This document shows, piece by piece, positions 6,459 to 13,596 of a stretch of 13,596 nucleotides of DNA. Position 1 is the first letter of the stretch. Each line of letters starts with the position of its first letter. A model generated the notes under the pieces. The model made no database searches. It had not been told where the DNA came from and worked only from the letters and a program-made list of their open reading frames with translations. This DNA comes from an uncultured Desulfobacterium sp. GTDB lineage: Bacteria; Desulfobacterota; Desulfobacteria; Desulfobacterales; Desulfobacteraceae. The DNA lies in NCBI GenBank assembly GCA_937124525.1, contig CAKZLA010000144.1, positions 1 through 13,596 of the forward strand, written 5' to 3'. Position numbers and translations under genes: made by a program.

Positions 6459-6860
6459 GTGAAAAAATTTGCACAGGATCTTGCGCCAGAGGATGATTTG
6501 CTGGAGGATATGCATCAATCGGTGGATTGGCCGTTTGTGGTGGGCAAATTGAGGGAAAAGTATAAAATTGCCGTCCAGGATGATGTGGCATATGTCGATG
6601 GAGGGATTGTTGTGCATCAAAAAGAGATTGCCTATCAGCTTGATGTTGATGTAAAGGTACGTCTTTCGGTGATTTGTGACAAATCAGGAAATTGCTTGAA
6701 ACTCAGCACCGTGCGCCATAAAGCAAAACGTCTGGCAAAACTTTCTGGAAAAGAAGCAGGGTTTCAGGATGGACCCAATAATTCAAGGCGGCAGGACATG
6801 GCCCGCATGGCCACAGGTCTTGCCGATATGATTGCCGATATTAATCAATCAACGGTGTGA
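6459..6860 (+). CDS. Hypothetical protein, first gene of the mqn operon
   Basis: I do not recognise this 133-residue protein. It starts at GTG 6459 behind a strong GGAGG (6448-6452, spacing 6). It has no signal peptide or membrane segment and looks cytoplasmic. Visible parts: an acidic helix near 10-20, a segment VDWPFVVGKLREKYKIAV (22-39), a strand-rich part YVDGGIVVHQKEIAYQLDVDVKVRLSVICD (45-74) and a basic stretch RHKAKRLAKLSGKEA (86-100). Two cysteines (C73, C79) flank a KSGN turn. mqnE follows after 24 nt in the same direction, so it is almost surely co-transcribed with mqnE and mqnC. A role linked to menaquinone synthesis is inference from position only. The 287-nt gap to the divergent peptidase gene would hold its promoter; I see only a weak candidate (GTGACA 6247-6252, 15 nt, TATACT 6268-6273). 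Confidence 0.7.
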   Translation: MKKFAQDLAPEDDLLEDMHQSVDWPFVVGKLREKYKIAVQDDVAYVDGGIVVHQKEIAYQLDVDVKVRLSVICDKSGNCLKLSTVRHKAKRLAKLSGKEAGFQDGPNNSRRQDMARMATGLADMIADINQSTV

Positions 6861-6884
6861 TCTTAACAAAAAAGAAGGTATGAT

Positions 6885-8021
6885 GTGAACCGTTTATTCC
6901 GTGATGATGCATTAAAAAATATTTATAATAAGGTGAAAAAAGGCATCAGGTTGTCCAGAGAAGATGGTCTGGCGCTGTATAAAACCCAGGATTTAAATGG
7001 GGTGGGACGCATGGCTGACCATGTGCGGCGTCAACGCCATGGCAACCATGCATTTTATGTGTATAACCAGCATTTAAATTACACAAATATCTGTAAAAAC
7101 CGCTGTCTTTTCTGTGCCTATGCCGTGGATGAGGGGGATAAGGGTGCCTACCTGTGGCACATGGAAGAGATTGAAAAACGTCTCATGGCCCGCATTGACG
7201 AACCTGTTAACGAACTGCACATTGTGGGAGGGCTTCATCCCACACTGGATTTTGATTATTTCACAAGTTTGCTCCAGACGGTGAAGCGCATCAGACCCAA
7301 TGCAAAAATAAAAGCATTTACCTCCGTTGAGATTGATTATCTGTCCACACTGTCCGGGCTCAGCGTGGAAGAGACCATTTCTGTACTTAAAAAAGCAGGG
7401 CTGGACATGATGCCAGGTGGCGGGGCTGAGGTGATGAGTGAACGGGTGAGGAAAAAACTGTTTCCCAAAAAGGTGAACGCCCAACGATGGCTGGAAATCA
7501 TGGAGGCAGTGCATCGGGCGGGTATTCCCACCAATGCCACCATGCTCTATGGACACATTGAAACATTGGAAGAACGGGTGGATCATCTGATCTTACTGAG
7601 AGAACTCCAGGACAAAACCGGGGGCTTTTCTGCTTTTATACCCCTGGCATTCCATTCCAAAAACACCGCCTTGTCCCATCTGCCTGCCACCACTGCCATG
7701 GATGATCTTAAAAACATTGCCATTGCAAGGCTCATGCTGGATAATTTTGATCACATCAAAGCCTATTGGGTGATGATCACTGAAAAACTTGCCCAGGTGG
7801 CCCTTGCCTATGGTGCCGATGATCTGGATGGAACCATCATAGAAGAACGCATTACCCACGAGGCCGGGGCCACCTCGGCCAAGGGATTGACCCGGGATGA
7901 CATGGAAAGAATGATCCGAGATTCTGGTTTTGTTCCCGTGGAACGGGATACCTTTTACAATGTGCTCCGACGGGACGGCGTGGTTATCCCAGACAGCAAA
8001 GAAATGGGCCATGGAGAGTAA
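6885..8021 (+). CDS. mqnE: Aminofutalosine synthase MqnE (radical SAM)
   Basis: MqnE joins 3-[(1-carboxyvinyl)oxy]benzoate to the 5'-deoxyadenosyl radical, making aminofutalosine, the second step of the futalosine route to menaquinone. The radical SAM cluster motif CKNRCLFC gives C70, C74 and C77 (CxxxCxxC), preceded by the family-typical NYTNIC. Further family marks are ELHIVGGLHP (about 109-118), KAFTSVEIDYL, MMPGGGAEV (near 176-184) and GGFSAFIPLAFH. Length (378 residues) fits. The start is GTG at 6885 with AAGAAGG six bases before it; the ATG letters just upstream are out of frame or read into a stop. It is preceded 24 nt upstream by an unknown ORF and followed directly by mqnC with a one-base gap. 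The sequence FIPLAFH rather than FIPWTFQ separates it from MqnC. It is soluble and oxygen sensitive, in keeping with an anaerobe. Confidence 0.93.
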   Translation: MNRLFRDDALKNIYNKVKKGIRLSREDGLALYKTQDLNGVGRMADHVRRQRHGNHAFYVYNQHLNYTNICKNRCLFCAYAVDEGDKGAYLWHMEEIEKRLMARIDEPVNELHIVGGLHPTLDFDYFTSLLQTVKRIRPNAKIKAFTSVEIDYLSTLSGLSVEETISVLKKAGLDMMPGGGAEVMSERVRKKLFPKKVNAQRWLEIMEAVHRAGIPTNATMLYGHIETLEERVDHLILLRELQDKTGGFSAFIPLAFHSKNTALSHLPATTAMDDLKNIAIARLMLDNFDHIKAYWVMITEKLAQVALAYGADDLDGTIIEERITHEAGATSAKGLTRDDMERMIRDSGFVPVERDTFYNVLRRDGVVIPDSKEMGHGE

Positions 8022-8022
8022 T

Positions 8023-9081
8023 ATGAGACATCTGGATACAATCATTGATAAGGTTTACCAGGGTGAAAGAATCGGCATTGATGAAGGACTTGTTCTTTTT
8101 GAAGAGGCAGATTTGTTAACCCTTGCAGGCATGGCGGAGCAGAAACGCTTTGATCTGCACCCGGATAAAATCATTACCTTTGTGGTGGATAGAAACATCA
8201 ATTACACCAACATCTGCATGTCCGGGTGTCGGTTCTGTGCCTTTTATAAAGCACCAGACAGTGGTGATGGCTATGTCATTTCCCGGGAAAGTCTCCATGA
8301 AAAAATCCAGGAGACTCTTGATCTTGGAGGAACCCAGATTTTACTCCAGGGGGGCATGAATCCTAATTTGCCTTTGGAGTATTATATTGATCTTCTGCAA
8401 GATATTAAGGCCAATTTTAAAATTCATATCCATGGATTTTCTCCCCCGGAAATTGCCTATATTGCTGAGAAATCCTCCCTGTCCATTGAATCTGTGGTAT
8501 CCCGTTTCCGGGAGGCAGGGCTTGATTCCATACCCGGCGGTGGCGCTGAAATCCTCTGCGATGAGGTCCGCCAAAAAGTGTCCCCCAATAAATGCATGTC
8601 CGGTCCCTGGCTTGGGGTGATGGAAACCGCCCATAATATGGGTATGAAATCCAGTGCCACCATGATGTTTGGCCATGTGGAAACCCCCCGCAATATATTT
8701 GAGCACATGGATAAGATCCGAAAACTCCAGGATCGCACCGGTGGGTTCACAGCCTTTATTCCCTGGACCTTCCAGCCGGGAAATACCCTTATTCAACGCA
8801 CCGGAACAGCTGCAGTTGTCTATTTGAGGGTGCTGGCCATGGCACGTATTTTTTTTGATAACATTGATAATATCCAGGCTTCCTGGGTCACCCAGGGAGA
8901 AAAGATTGCCCAGACCGCGCTTTTCTACGGGGCCAATGATATGGGAAGTACCATGATTGAAGAAAATGTGGTGGCATCGGCCGGGGTGGATTTCATGCTG
9001 CCTGAAAAGGAGTTGCGGCGTCTCATTGAAACCGCCGGGTTTACCCCCCGCCAGCGGGATTGTTATTATAATTTGATATGA
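8023..9081 (+). CDS. mqnC: Cyclic dehypoxanthinyl futalosine synthase MqnC (radical SAM)
   Basis: MqnC uses SAM to cyclise dehypoxanthine futalosine to its cyclic form, the third radical or ring-forming stage of the futalosine pathway. The cluster motif CMSGCRFC gives C65, C69 and C72. Other family marks are LLQGGMNPNLP, HGFSPPEI (near 142-149), DSIPGGGAEIL, and FIPWTFQPGNT (near 246-256), which is characteristic of MqnC. The ATG at 8023 is preferred because GGAGAG (8013-8018) inside the end of mqnE is well spaced for it; ATG at 8011 would add four residues and frames further upstream run deep into mqnE. The resulting 352 residues match the family. It is translationally coupled to mqnE. Sequence similarity to the mqnE product along the length reflects the common ancestry of the two enzymes. 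Confidence 0.93.
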   Translation: MRHLDTIIDKVYQGERIGIDEGLVLFEEADLLTLAGMAEQKRFDLHPDKIITFVVDRNINYTNICMSGCRFCAFYKAPDSGDGYVISRESLHEKIQETLDLGGTQILLQGGMNPNLPLEYYIDLLQDIKANFKIHIHGFSPPEIAYIAEKSSLSIESVVSRFREAGLDSIPGGGAEILCDEVRQKVSPNKCMSGPWLGVMETAHNMGMKSSATMMFGHVETPRNIFEHMDKIRKLQDRTGGFTAFIPWTFQPGNTLIQRTGTAAVVYLRVLAMARIFFDNIDNIQASWVTQGEKIAQTALFYGANDMGSTMIEENVVASAGVDFMLPEKELRRLIETAGFTPRQRDCYYNLI

Positions 9082-9146
9082 TTTTTTATAACTGCCACGG
9101 GCGGACCTGATTGTTATTTATATGAAACTCTGTCCAATATACTGGA

Positions 9147-10049
9147 ATGATTGGAGTTTTAATTTTGGTTGTGGCAGCTATTTCTGCCATGTATGTTTAT
9201 AAAAAAAGAGCTCTGCAAATGAAAGAATCAACCCTTTTGATGGGTAAAATTGACTACATCAACGCCTCTCCGGTTTATTACGGCCTGGACAATGGATTGC
9301 TGCCTGACTGGATAGAGATGGTTCCCAACCCTCCTGCCATATTAAATGGAATGATCCAGGACGGCAAAATTGCCATGAGTCCGGTTTCATCGGCTTTTTA
9401 TGGCATGAATCACAGGGAGCTTTTGATCCTTCCCGATCTTTCCATCTCTTCCCATGGTGAGGTGATGAGTGTTATTTTAATGAGTAATCATACTTTGGAT
9501 GAGCTCCATGGTCGAAAAATCATGCTCACCCGGGAGTCTTCCACCTCCGCCTGTCTGGTGAAATTGATAATGGCGCAAAAACACATGGTGCCGGTGTATA
9601 GCACTGGAAAATTAAAATGCCTTGAAGATATTCCCGGGGATGTTGATGCTGCCATGATCATCGGGGATGCCGCCATGACACAGCCCTGGGAATCCCGGTT
9701 TAAATACCGTTTTGATCTTGGAATGGTGTGGCATGGGGCAACCGGGCTTCCCTTTGTGTATGCCCTGTGGGTGGTGCAAAAAAAATATGCCCAACAGCAT
9801 CCGGATGCGGTAAGGGCTGCCCTTGAACTTTTTCATCAATCAAGGAGCATGGGATATGACCATATCAAGCAGGTAATAAGTAAGGGCGCTCAAAAACTTA
9901 ACCTTGAAGAAGCGTATGTGGAACGGTATTTTAAAGGCTTGATTTGTGATCTCGATGCTCCAAAAATCAAAGGGTTAACCTATTTTTTTGATTCGCTTCA
10001 CCGCCATGGCGTTTTTTCTGAAAAGGTGAATCTACGGTTTCTTGAATAG
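9147..10049 (+). CDS. mqnA: Chorismate dehydratase MqnA
   Basis: MqnA removes water from chorismate to give 3-[(1-carboxyvinyl)oxy]benzoate, the entry step of the futalosine pathway. It has a periplasmic-binding-protein-like fold. Family marks are GKIDYINASPVYYGLD (near 32-47 of the longest frame), MSPVSSAFYG (about 76-85), the TRESSTSACL segment and the GATGLPFVYALW segment. The start is uncertain. The longest frame (ATG 9147, 300 residues) adds a hydrophobic stretch, GVLILVVAAISAMYVYKKR, before the usual N-terminus but has no spaced ribosome site. TTG at 9165 has GGAG (9153-9156) well placed. ATG at 9219 gives 276 residues, the usual family length, with a weak AAAGAG. I give the longest frame. 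It is 65 nt after mqnC and probably in the same operon, and it converges on mqnD with a 31-nt gap. Confidence 0.88.
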   Translation: MIGVLILVVAAISAMYVYKKRALQMKESTLLMGKIDYINASPVYYGLDNGLLPDWIEMVPNPPAILNGMIQDGKIAMSPVSSAFYGMNHRELLILPDLSISSHGEVMSVILMSNHTLDELHGRKIMLTRESSTSACLVKLIMAQKHMVPVYSTGKLKCLEDIPGDVDAAMIIGDAAMTQPWESRFKYRFDLGMVWHGATGLPFVYALWVVQKKYAQQHPDAVRAALELFHQSRSMGYDHIKQVISKGAQKLNLEEAYVERYFKGLICDLDAPKIKGLTYFFDSLHRHGVFSEKVNLRFLE

Positions 10050-10080
10050 GATTGGCAAATAGGTTTGAGCCACGCGTTTC

Positions 10081-10929
10081 TTAACTCATAAACCATGAGG
10101 CCGGGCCCTGGGGCAGGATATCCGCCTTCCAGGCCTTTTCGAAAAATGTCATCACGGCTTTTTCACCTTCTGTGCCAAGATCCATGGAAAAATCATTAAC
10201 ATAGAGTCCAATGTGTTCCTGTATCACATTATTCTCCAGCTCCTGGGCATGGTGGCGGATATAGGCAGCACCCGCTGTGGGGAAGTCTTTTGCATGGGAA
10301 ATACTCTGCCGAATCATGGATTCCAACTGGTTTGCTGTTTTCTGTCCTATTTTTTTTTTAACGGCAATGCATCCCAATGGAATGGGCAGCCCAGTGTGCG
10401 TTTCCCACCATTGACCTAAATCCTGGATCAATTCAAATCCCATGTGTTCATAGACAAATCGACCTTCATGAATGATTACCCCCACATCGGCCTTTCCTGT
10501 TTTCACCGCTGGCATGACCTGTTCAAAGGGCATGGAAATAAGGTCTGGCGCCAGGCCTGGAAATCGTTCTTCAAGGTAAAACCGGAATAAAAGACAAGCC
10601 GTGGTGCCAAGGCCGGGAACAGCCACCTTGAGTTTGTGCCGGGAATGAATTGAGTGATCCGGCATTGTGATGACAAGGGGGCCGCACCCCCGACCCAGGG
10701 CCGCACCGCTTCTTAGAATGCGGTATTGCTCCCCCAGACGGCCCATGGCGGCAAAGGAAAGTTTGGTAATGTCATAGGTGCCCTTGGCTGCCCTCTGGTT
10801 CAGGGTCTCCACGTCGGCAATGGTGGTATCAAAAGAGATGTCTGCGGTGTTGATGAGGCCATGCACCATGGCATGGAAAATATAGGTGTCGTTGGGGCAA
10901 CTGGAATAGGCAAGACTTAAAGATTTCAA
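10081..10929 (-). CDS. mqnD: 1,4-dihydroxy-6-naphthoate synthase MqnD
   Basis: MqnD splits cyclic dehypoxanthine futalosine to 1,4-dihydroxy-6-naphthoate, the last dedicated step before prenylation and methylation to menaquinone. The 282-residue protein has the MqnA/MqnD periplasmic-binding-like fold. Family marks are YSSCPNDTYIFHA (residues 8-20), DVETLNQRA, the KLSFAA segment, VPGLGTTACL (104-113) and VIIHEGRFVY (151-160). The His in HEGR (H154) matches the residue proposed as the catalytic base in the Thermus enzyme. The start is TTG at 10929 with GGAGA six bases upstream on the minus strand; no ATG competes. It is transcribed against mqnA, so it is not part of the mqnE-C-A transcript although it serves the same pathway. 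Its start is only 25 bp from a divergent small gene, leaving little room for two promoters. Confidence 0.92.
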   Translation of the reverse strand: MKSLSLAYSSCPNDTYIFHAMVHGLINTADISFDTTIADVETLNQRAAKGTYDITKLSFAAMGRLGEQYRILRSGAALGRGCGPLVITMPDHSIHSRHKLKVAVPGLGTTACLLFRFYLEERFPGLAPDLISMPFEQVMPAVKTGKADVGVIIHEGRFVYEHMGFELIQDLGQWWETHTGLPIPLGCIAVKKKIGQKTANQLESMIRQSISHAKDFPTAGAAYIRHHAQELENNVIQEHIGLYVNDFSMDLGTEGEKAVMTFFEKAWKADILPQGPASWFMS

Positions 10930-10954
10930 TTTTATCTCCGAATAGCGGGTTATA

Positions 10955-11452
10955 ATGTTTTATAAATGGTTTCTGAAATTTAATGCGTTTTTTGGAGTGT
11001 GCTTGTTGCTCTTATCAATGGCATCATCCCCTGCCAGTGCAGATGAGGTGTTCATGGATTTCAATGATGGGGTGTATCTTGAGAATGAATGGATTGTCAC
11101 TGATCATAATCTATCGGCACGTTACATCCCCTATAAGAGAAGCCCTTTTACATATCCATTGAATAAGGGGGGGTATACCAAAATAAAGAGGGTAAGTATG
11201 GATATGCAGTTGCGCACCACCACTGGGGTTGCCAGGGCCAATGTGTACATGGAGTGCGGTGGAATTCGAGATGGCTTTAAAATGAATACTTATCCCTATC
11301 CACAATTATGGAAGAATTTACGGCATTGGGAAATGTCCGACCATTGTTTGGAGATACTAAACGCAGCTGGGGAAGTAAAATTGCTTGTTAAGGTATATTG
11401 GGATGGTCATGGGACTTTCCATTTTCTAAATTTAAAGATGGAAGCAGAATAA
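10955..11452 (+). CDS. Small secreted hypothetical protein
   Basis: I do not recognise this 165-residue protein. It begins with a signal peptide: basic residues at 4-8 (YKWFLK), a hydrophobic core AFFGVCLLLLSMA, then SSPASADE with likely cleavage after the ASA at about residue 29. The mature part of about 136 residues is rich in aromatic residues and beta-prone, with two cysteines in the middle and late parts (MECGG and DHCLEIL) that could form a disulfide in the periplasm. No lipobox is evident because the only early Cys lies inside the hydrophobic core. The ATG has no convincing ribosome site and overlaps a TATAAT sequence (10951-10956), so the true start may differ or the -10 match is chance. 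It is divergent from mqnD. The hairpin at 11460-11490 follows directly and may also stop this transcript. Confidence 0.6.
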   Translation: MFYKWFLKFNAFFGVCLLLLSMASSPASADEVFMDFNDGVYLENEWIVTDHNLSARYIPYKRSPFTYPLNKGGYTKIKRVSMDMQLRTTTGVARANVYMECGGIRDGFKMNTYPYPQLWKNLRHWEMSDHCLEILNAAGEVKLLVKVYWDGHGTFHFLNLKMEAE

Positions 11453-11454
11453 GC

Positions 11455-11490
11455 TAAAAAGGCCCAGACGTCAAAATGACTCCTGGGCCT
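11455..11490 (-). terminator. Rho-independent terminator after tRNA-Pro
   Basis: AGGCCCAG (11460-11467) pairs with CTGGGCCT (11483-11490). The 15-nt loop holds a further GTCA/TGAC pairing. Read on the minus strand, the stem runs into TTTTT (11456-11460), 43 nt beyond the end of tRNA-Pro. On the plus strand it lies just past the secreted-protein stop codon but has no T-run. Confidence 0.75.
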
Positions 11491-11533
11491 CTTCGTAACT
11501 GCTATTCAACTCTTTGCAATCTAATAATTTGGG

Positions 11534-11610
11534 TGGTCGGGATGAGAAGATTCGAACTTCCGACCCCAGCGTCCCGAACGCTGTGCTCTACCAGACTGAG
11601 CCACATCCCG
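11534..11610 (-). tRNA. tRNA-Pro (anticodon CGG)
   Basis: On the minus strand the acceptor stem CGGGATG/CATCCCG is perfect, with discriminator A and an encoded CCA (11534-11536). The anticodon stem CAGCG/CGCTG holds loop TTCGGGA, giving anticodon CGG (reads CCG). The T-loop TTCGAAT is canonical, and the D-arm contains CTCAGTCTGGTAGAG. A strong promoter lies at 11629-11657 and a terminator at 11455-11490, so it is a single-gene unit. Confidence 0.95.
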
Positions 11611-11628
11611 ACATCCAAAAGACGCATA

Positions 11629-11657
11629 TTAATAGTTTATTTTTTAAGCGTTGTCAA
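11629..11657 (-). promoter_or_regulatory. Sigma70-type promoter of tRNA-Pro
   Basis: On the minus strand TTGACA (11652-11657), a 17-nt spacer and TATTAA (11629-11634), 18 nt before the tRNA. The -35 box is perfect. The dispersed palindromic repeat copy 2 lies 9 nt upstream of it. Confidence 0.75.
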
Positions 11658-11666
11658 GTGAATGTT

Positions 11667-11696
11667 CCCCCCCTGAATAACAGATTCAGAAGGGGG
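11667..11696 (-). repeat. Dispersed palindromic repeat, copy 2
   Basis: Read on the minus strand: a C-run, TTCTGAATC, a short loop, ATTCAG and a G-run. It differs from copy 1 (3816-3846, plus strand) at about three positions, which include a one-base deletion. It lies between the purA stop and the tRNA-Pro promoter, so it could also act as a stem after purA, but no T-run follows it. Confidence 0.7.
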
Positions 11697-11713
11697 ATAG
11701 ATCTGGTTAAATT

Positions 11714-13119
<1,406 letters not shown>

Positions 13120-13139
13120 TTAATATCTTTTAAATATAA

Positions 13140-13325
13140 AAAAAACGTATTAATAAATTAATTAATGATACCAAGCGTTCACCATTTGAAGGTGTTGGTA
13201 AACCTGAGTCACTAAAAGAAAATTTATCGAGCTTTTGGTCTAGACGAATAGATGAAACTAATCGTTTAGTTTATGCCGTATCTGATTCGTATTTAACTAT
13301 AATTTCCTGTCGCTACCATTATTAG
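13140..13325 (+). pseudogene. YoeB/Txe-type toxin, N-terminally truncated
   Basis: The last 61 residues of a YoeB-family mRNA interferase are readable, from KKRINKLINDTKRSPFEG to the terminal CRYHY and TAG. The match to E. coli YoeB runs over its last 60 residues. The catalytic residues are kept: Glu in GKPE, Arg in NRLVYAV and His in RYHY. The first 24 or so residues are missing: a TAA (13137-13139) precedes the fragment and the upstream DNA is A-rich and unrelated. No YefM antitoxin gene is present. The cut coincides with the end of the purA-side sequence, which suggests a join there. YoeB genes often sit in mobile integron cassettes, and an attC-like motif follows immediately. Confidence 0.8.
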
Positions 13326-13337
13326 TTTAGGCGGCAG

Positions 13338-13353
13338 CTAACAAGCGCCTCAA
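13338..13353 (+). other. Integron attC-like motif (5' half only)
   Basis: CTAACAAGCGCCTCAA, 12 nt after the toxin stop codon, resembles the start of Vibrio-type attC repeats (TAACAAACGCCTCAA). That is where an attC begins at the end of a cassette. The matching far end (a GGCG...GTTAG-type half) is not found before the window ends, so the site is incomplete or the match is fortuitous. Confidence 0.4.
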
Positions 13354-13596
13354 CTCCGACAATGTCCTAGTTATTACTCGTTATTATGCTCATATTTCAC
13401 CCATTGATTGATTTTTAAGCTTGAAGCCTGTTTTTGTCTGTGATCTAATAGATATTATTCGCCGACAGTAAAATATTATTGTTGATACATATATTATGGC
13501 TCTGGTTTGTAAAACTAACCCACGTTTAGAGGCTAGTATCTCGCGGGGAGTTATTGTGTCTATTTTGGCTTTCAACCATATGATGAACATTAAAAT
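13354..13596. other. AT-rich tail without a recognised gene
   Basis: No open frame with a ribosome site is visible and no family is recognisable. A short minus-strand frame (13390-13590) reads as low-quality protein. The composition does not match the purA side of the window. Confidence 0.4.

Noticed and set aside
6289..6591. Minus-strand frame of 100 residues whose last 35 residues look protein-like
   Set aside because: It overlaps the start of the better-supported plus-strand gene, has no ribosome site, and its N-terminal half is Pro-rich shadow sequence.
7074..7586. Minus-strand frame of 170 residues within mqnE
   Set aside because: Shadow of the strongly supported mqnE; no independent start signals.
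8341..8796. Minus-strand frame of 151 residues within mqnC
   Set aside because: Shadow of mqnC, rich in Gly/His as expected for the antisense of this reading frame.
13390..13590. 66-residue minus-strand frame in the tail
   Set aside because: No ribosome site at its ATG and no recognisable family; AT-rich chance frame is likelier.

Overview
Most of this window (about 1370 to 13110) reads as the chromosome of a strictly anaerobic, sulfate-reducer-like bacterium of the Desulfobacterota, probably close to the Desulfobacteraceae. That is an inference from a complete-looking futalosine (menaquinone) gene set, a LarE-type sulfur transferase, Lys/Ala-rich hypothetical proteins, moderate GC, and heavy use of GTG and TTG starts behind good Shine-Dalgarno sites. 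Both ends look like different DNA. Positions 1-1367 are GC-rich and hold two genes in the style of aerobic Gamma- or Alphaproteobacteria: a DUF7064/7065 lipocalin-like protein and a glutathione S-transferase that stops about 50 residues early exactly where the composition changes. After about 13110 there is an N-terminally truncated YoeB toxin gene followed by an integron-attC-like motif. Chimeric assembly ends are the simplest explanation; real integration is the alternative.

Layout: (i) 1-1367, foreign-looking pair; (ii) tRNA-Gln(CTG) on the minus strand with a textbook sigma70 promoter; (iii) a small antibiotic-biosynthesis-monooxygenase-fold protein convergent with a Lys-rich, coiled-coil, single-TM protein, with a shared hairpin between them; (iv) about 0.7 kb without a gene, holding hairpins; (v) larE convergent with an M24B aminopeptidase; (vi) an unknown small ORF, mqnE, mqnC and mqnA on the plus strand, facing mqnD on the minus strand; (vii) a small secreted protein, tRNA-Pro(CGG) and purA; (viii) the foreign-looking tail.

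The functional core is the futalosine route to menaquinone. MqnA dehydrates chorismate, MqnE attaches the product to an adenosyl radical to give aminofutalosine, MqnC cyclises dehypoxanthine futalosine, and MqnD releases 1,4-dihydroxy-6-naphthoate. The hydrolase step (MqnB or an MTAN-type enzyme) and the deaminase step are not encoded here. The first gene of that operon (6459-6860) is not a family I recognise. No clearly new multi-gene system is visible. The best leads are that unknown mqn-linked gene, the three-cysteine LarE, a hairpin repeat present twice just upstream of TTGACA boxes, and the nature of the two foreign-looking ends.
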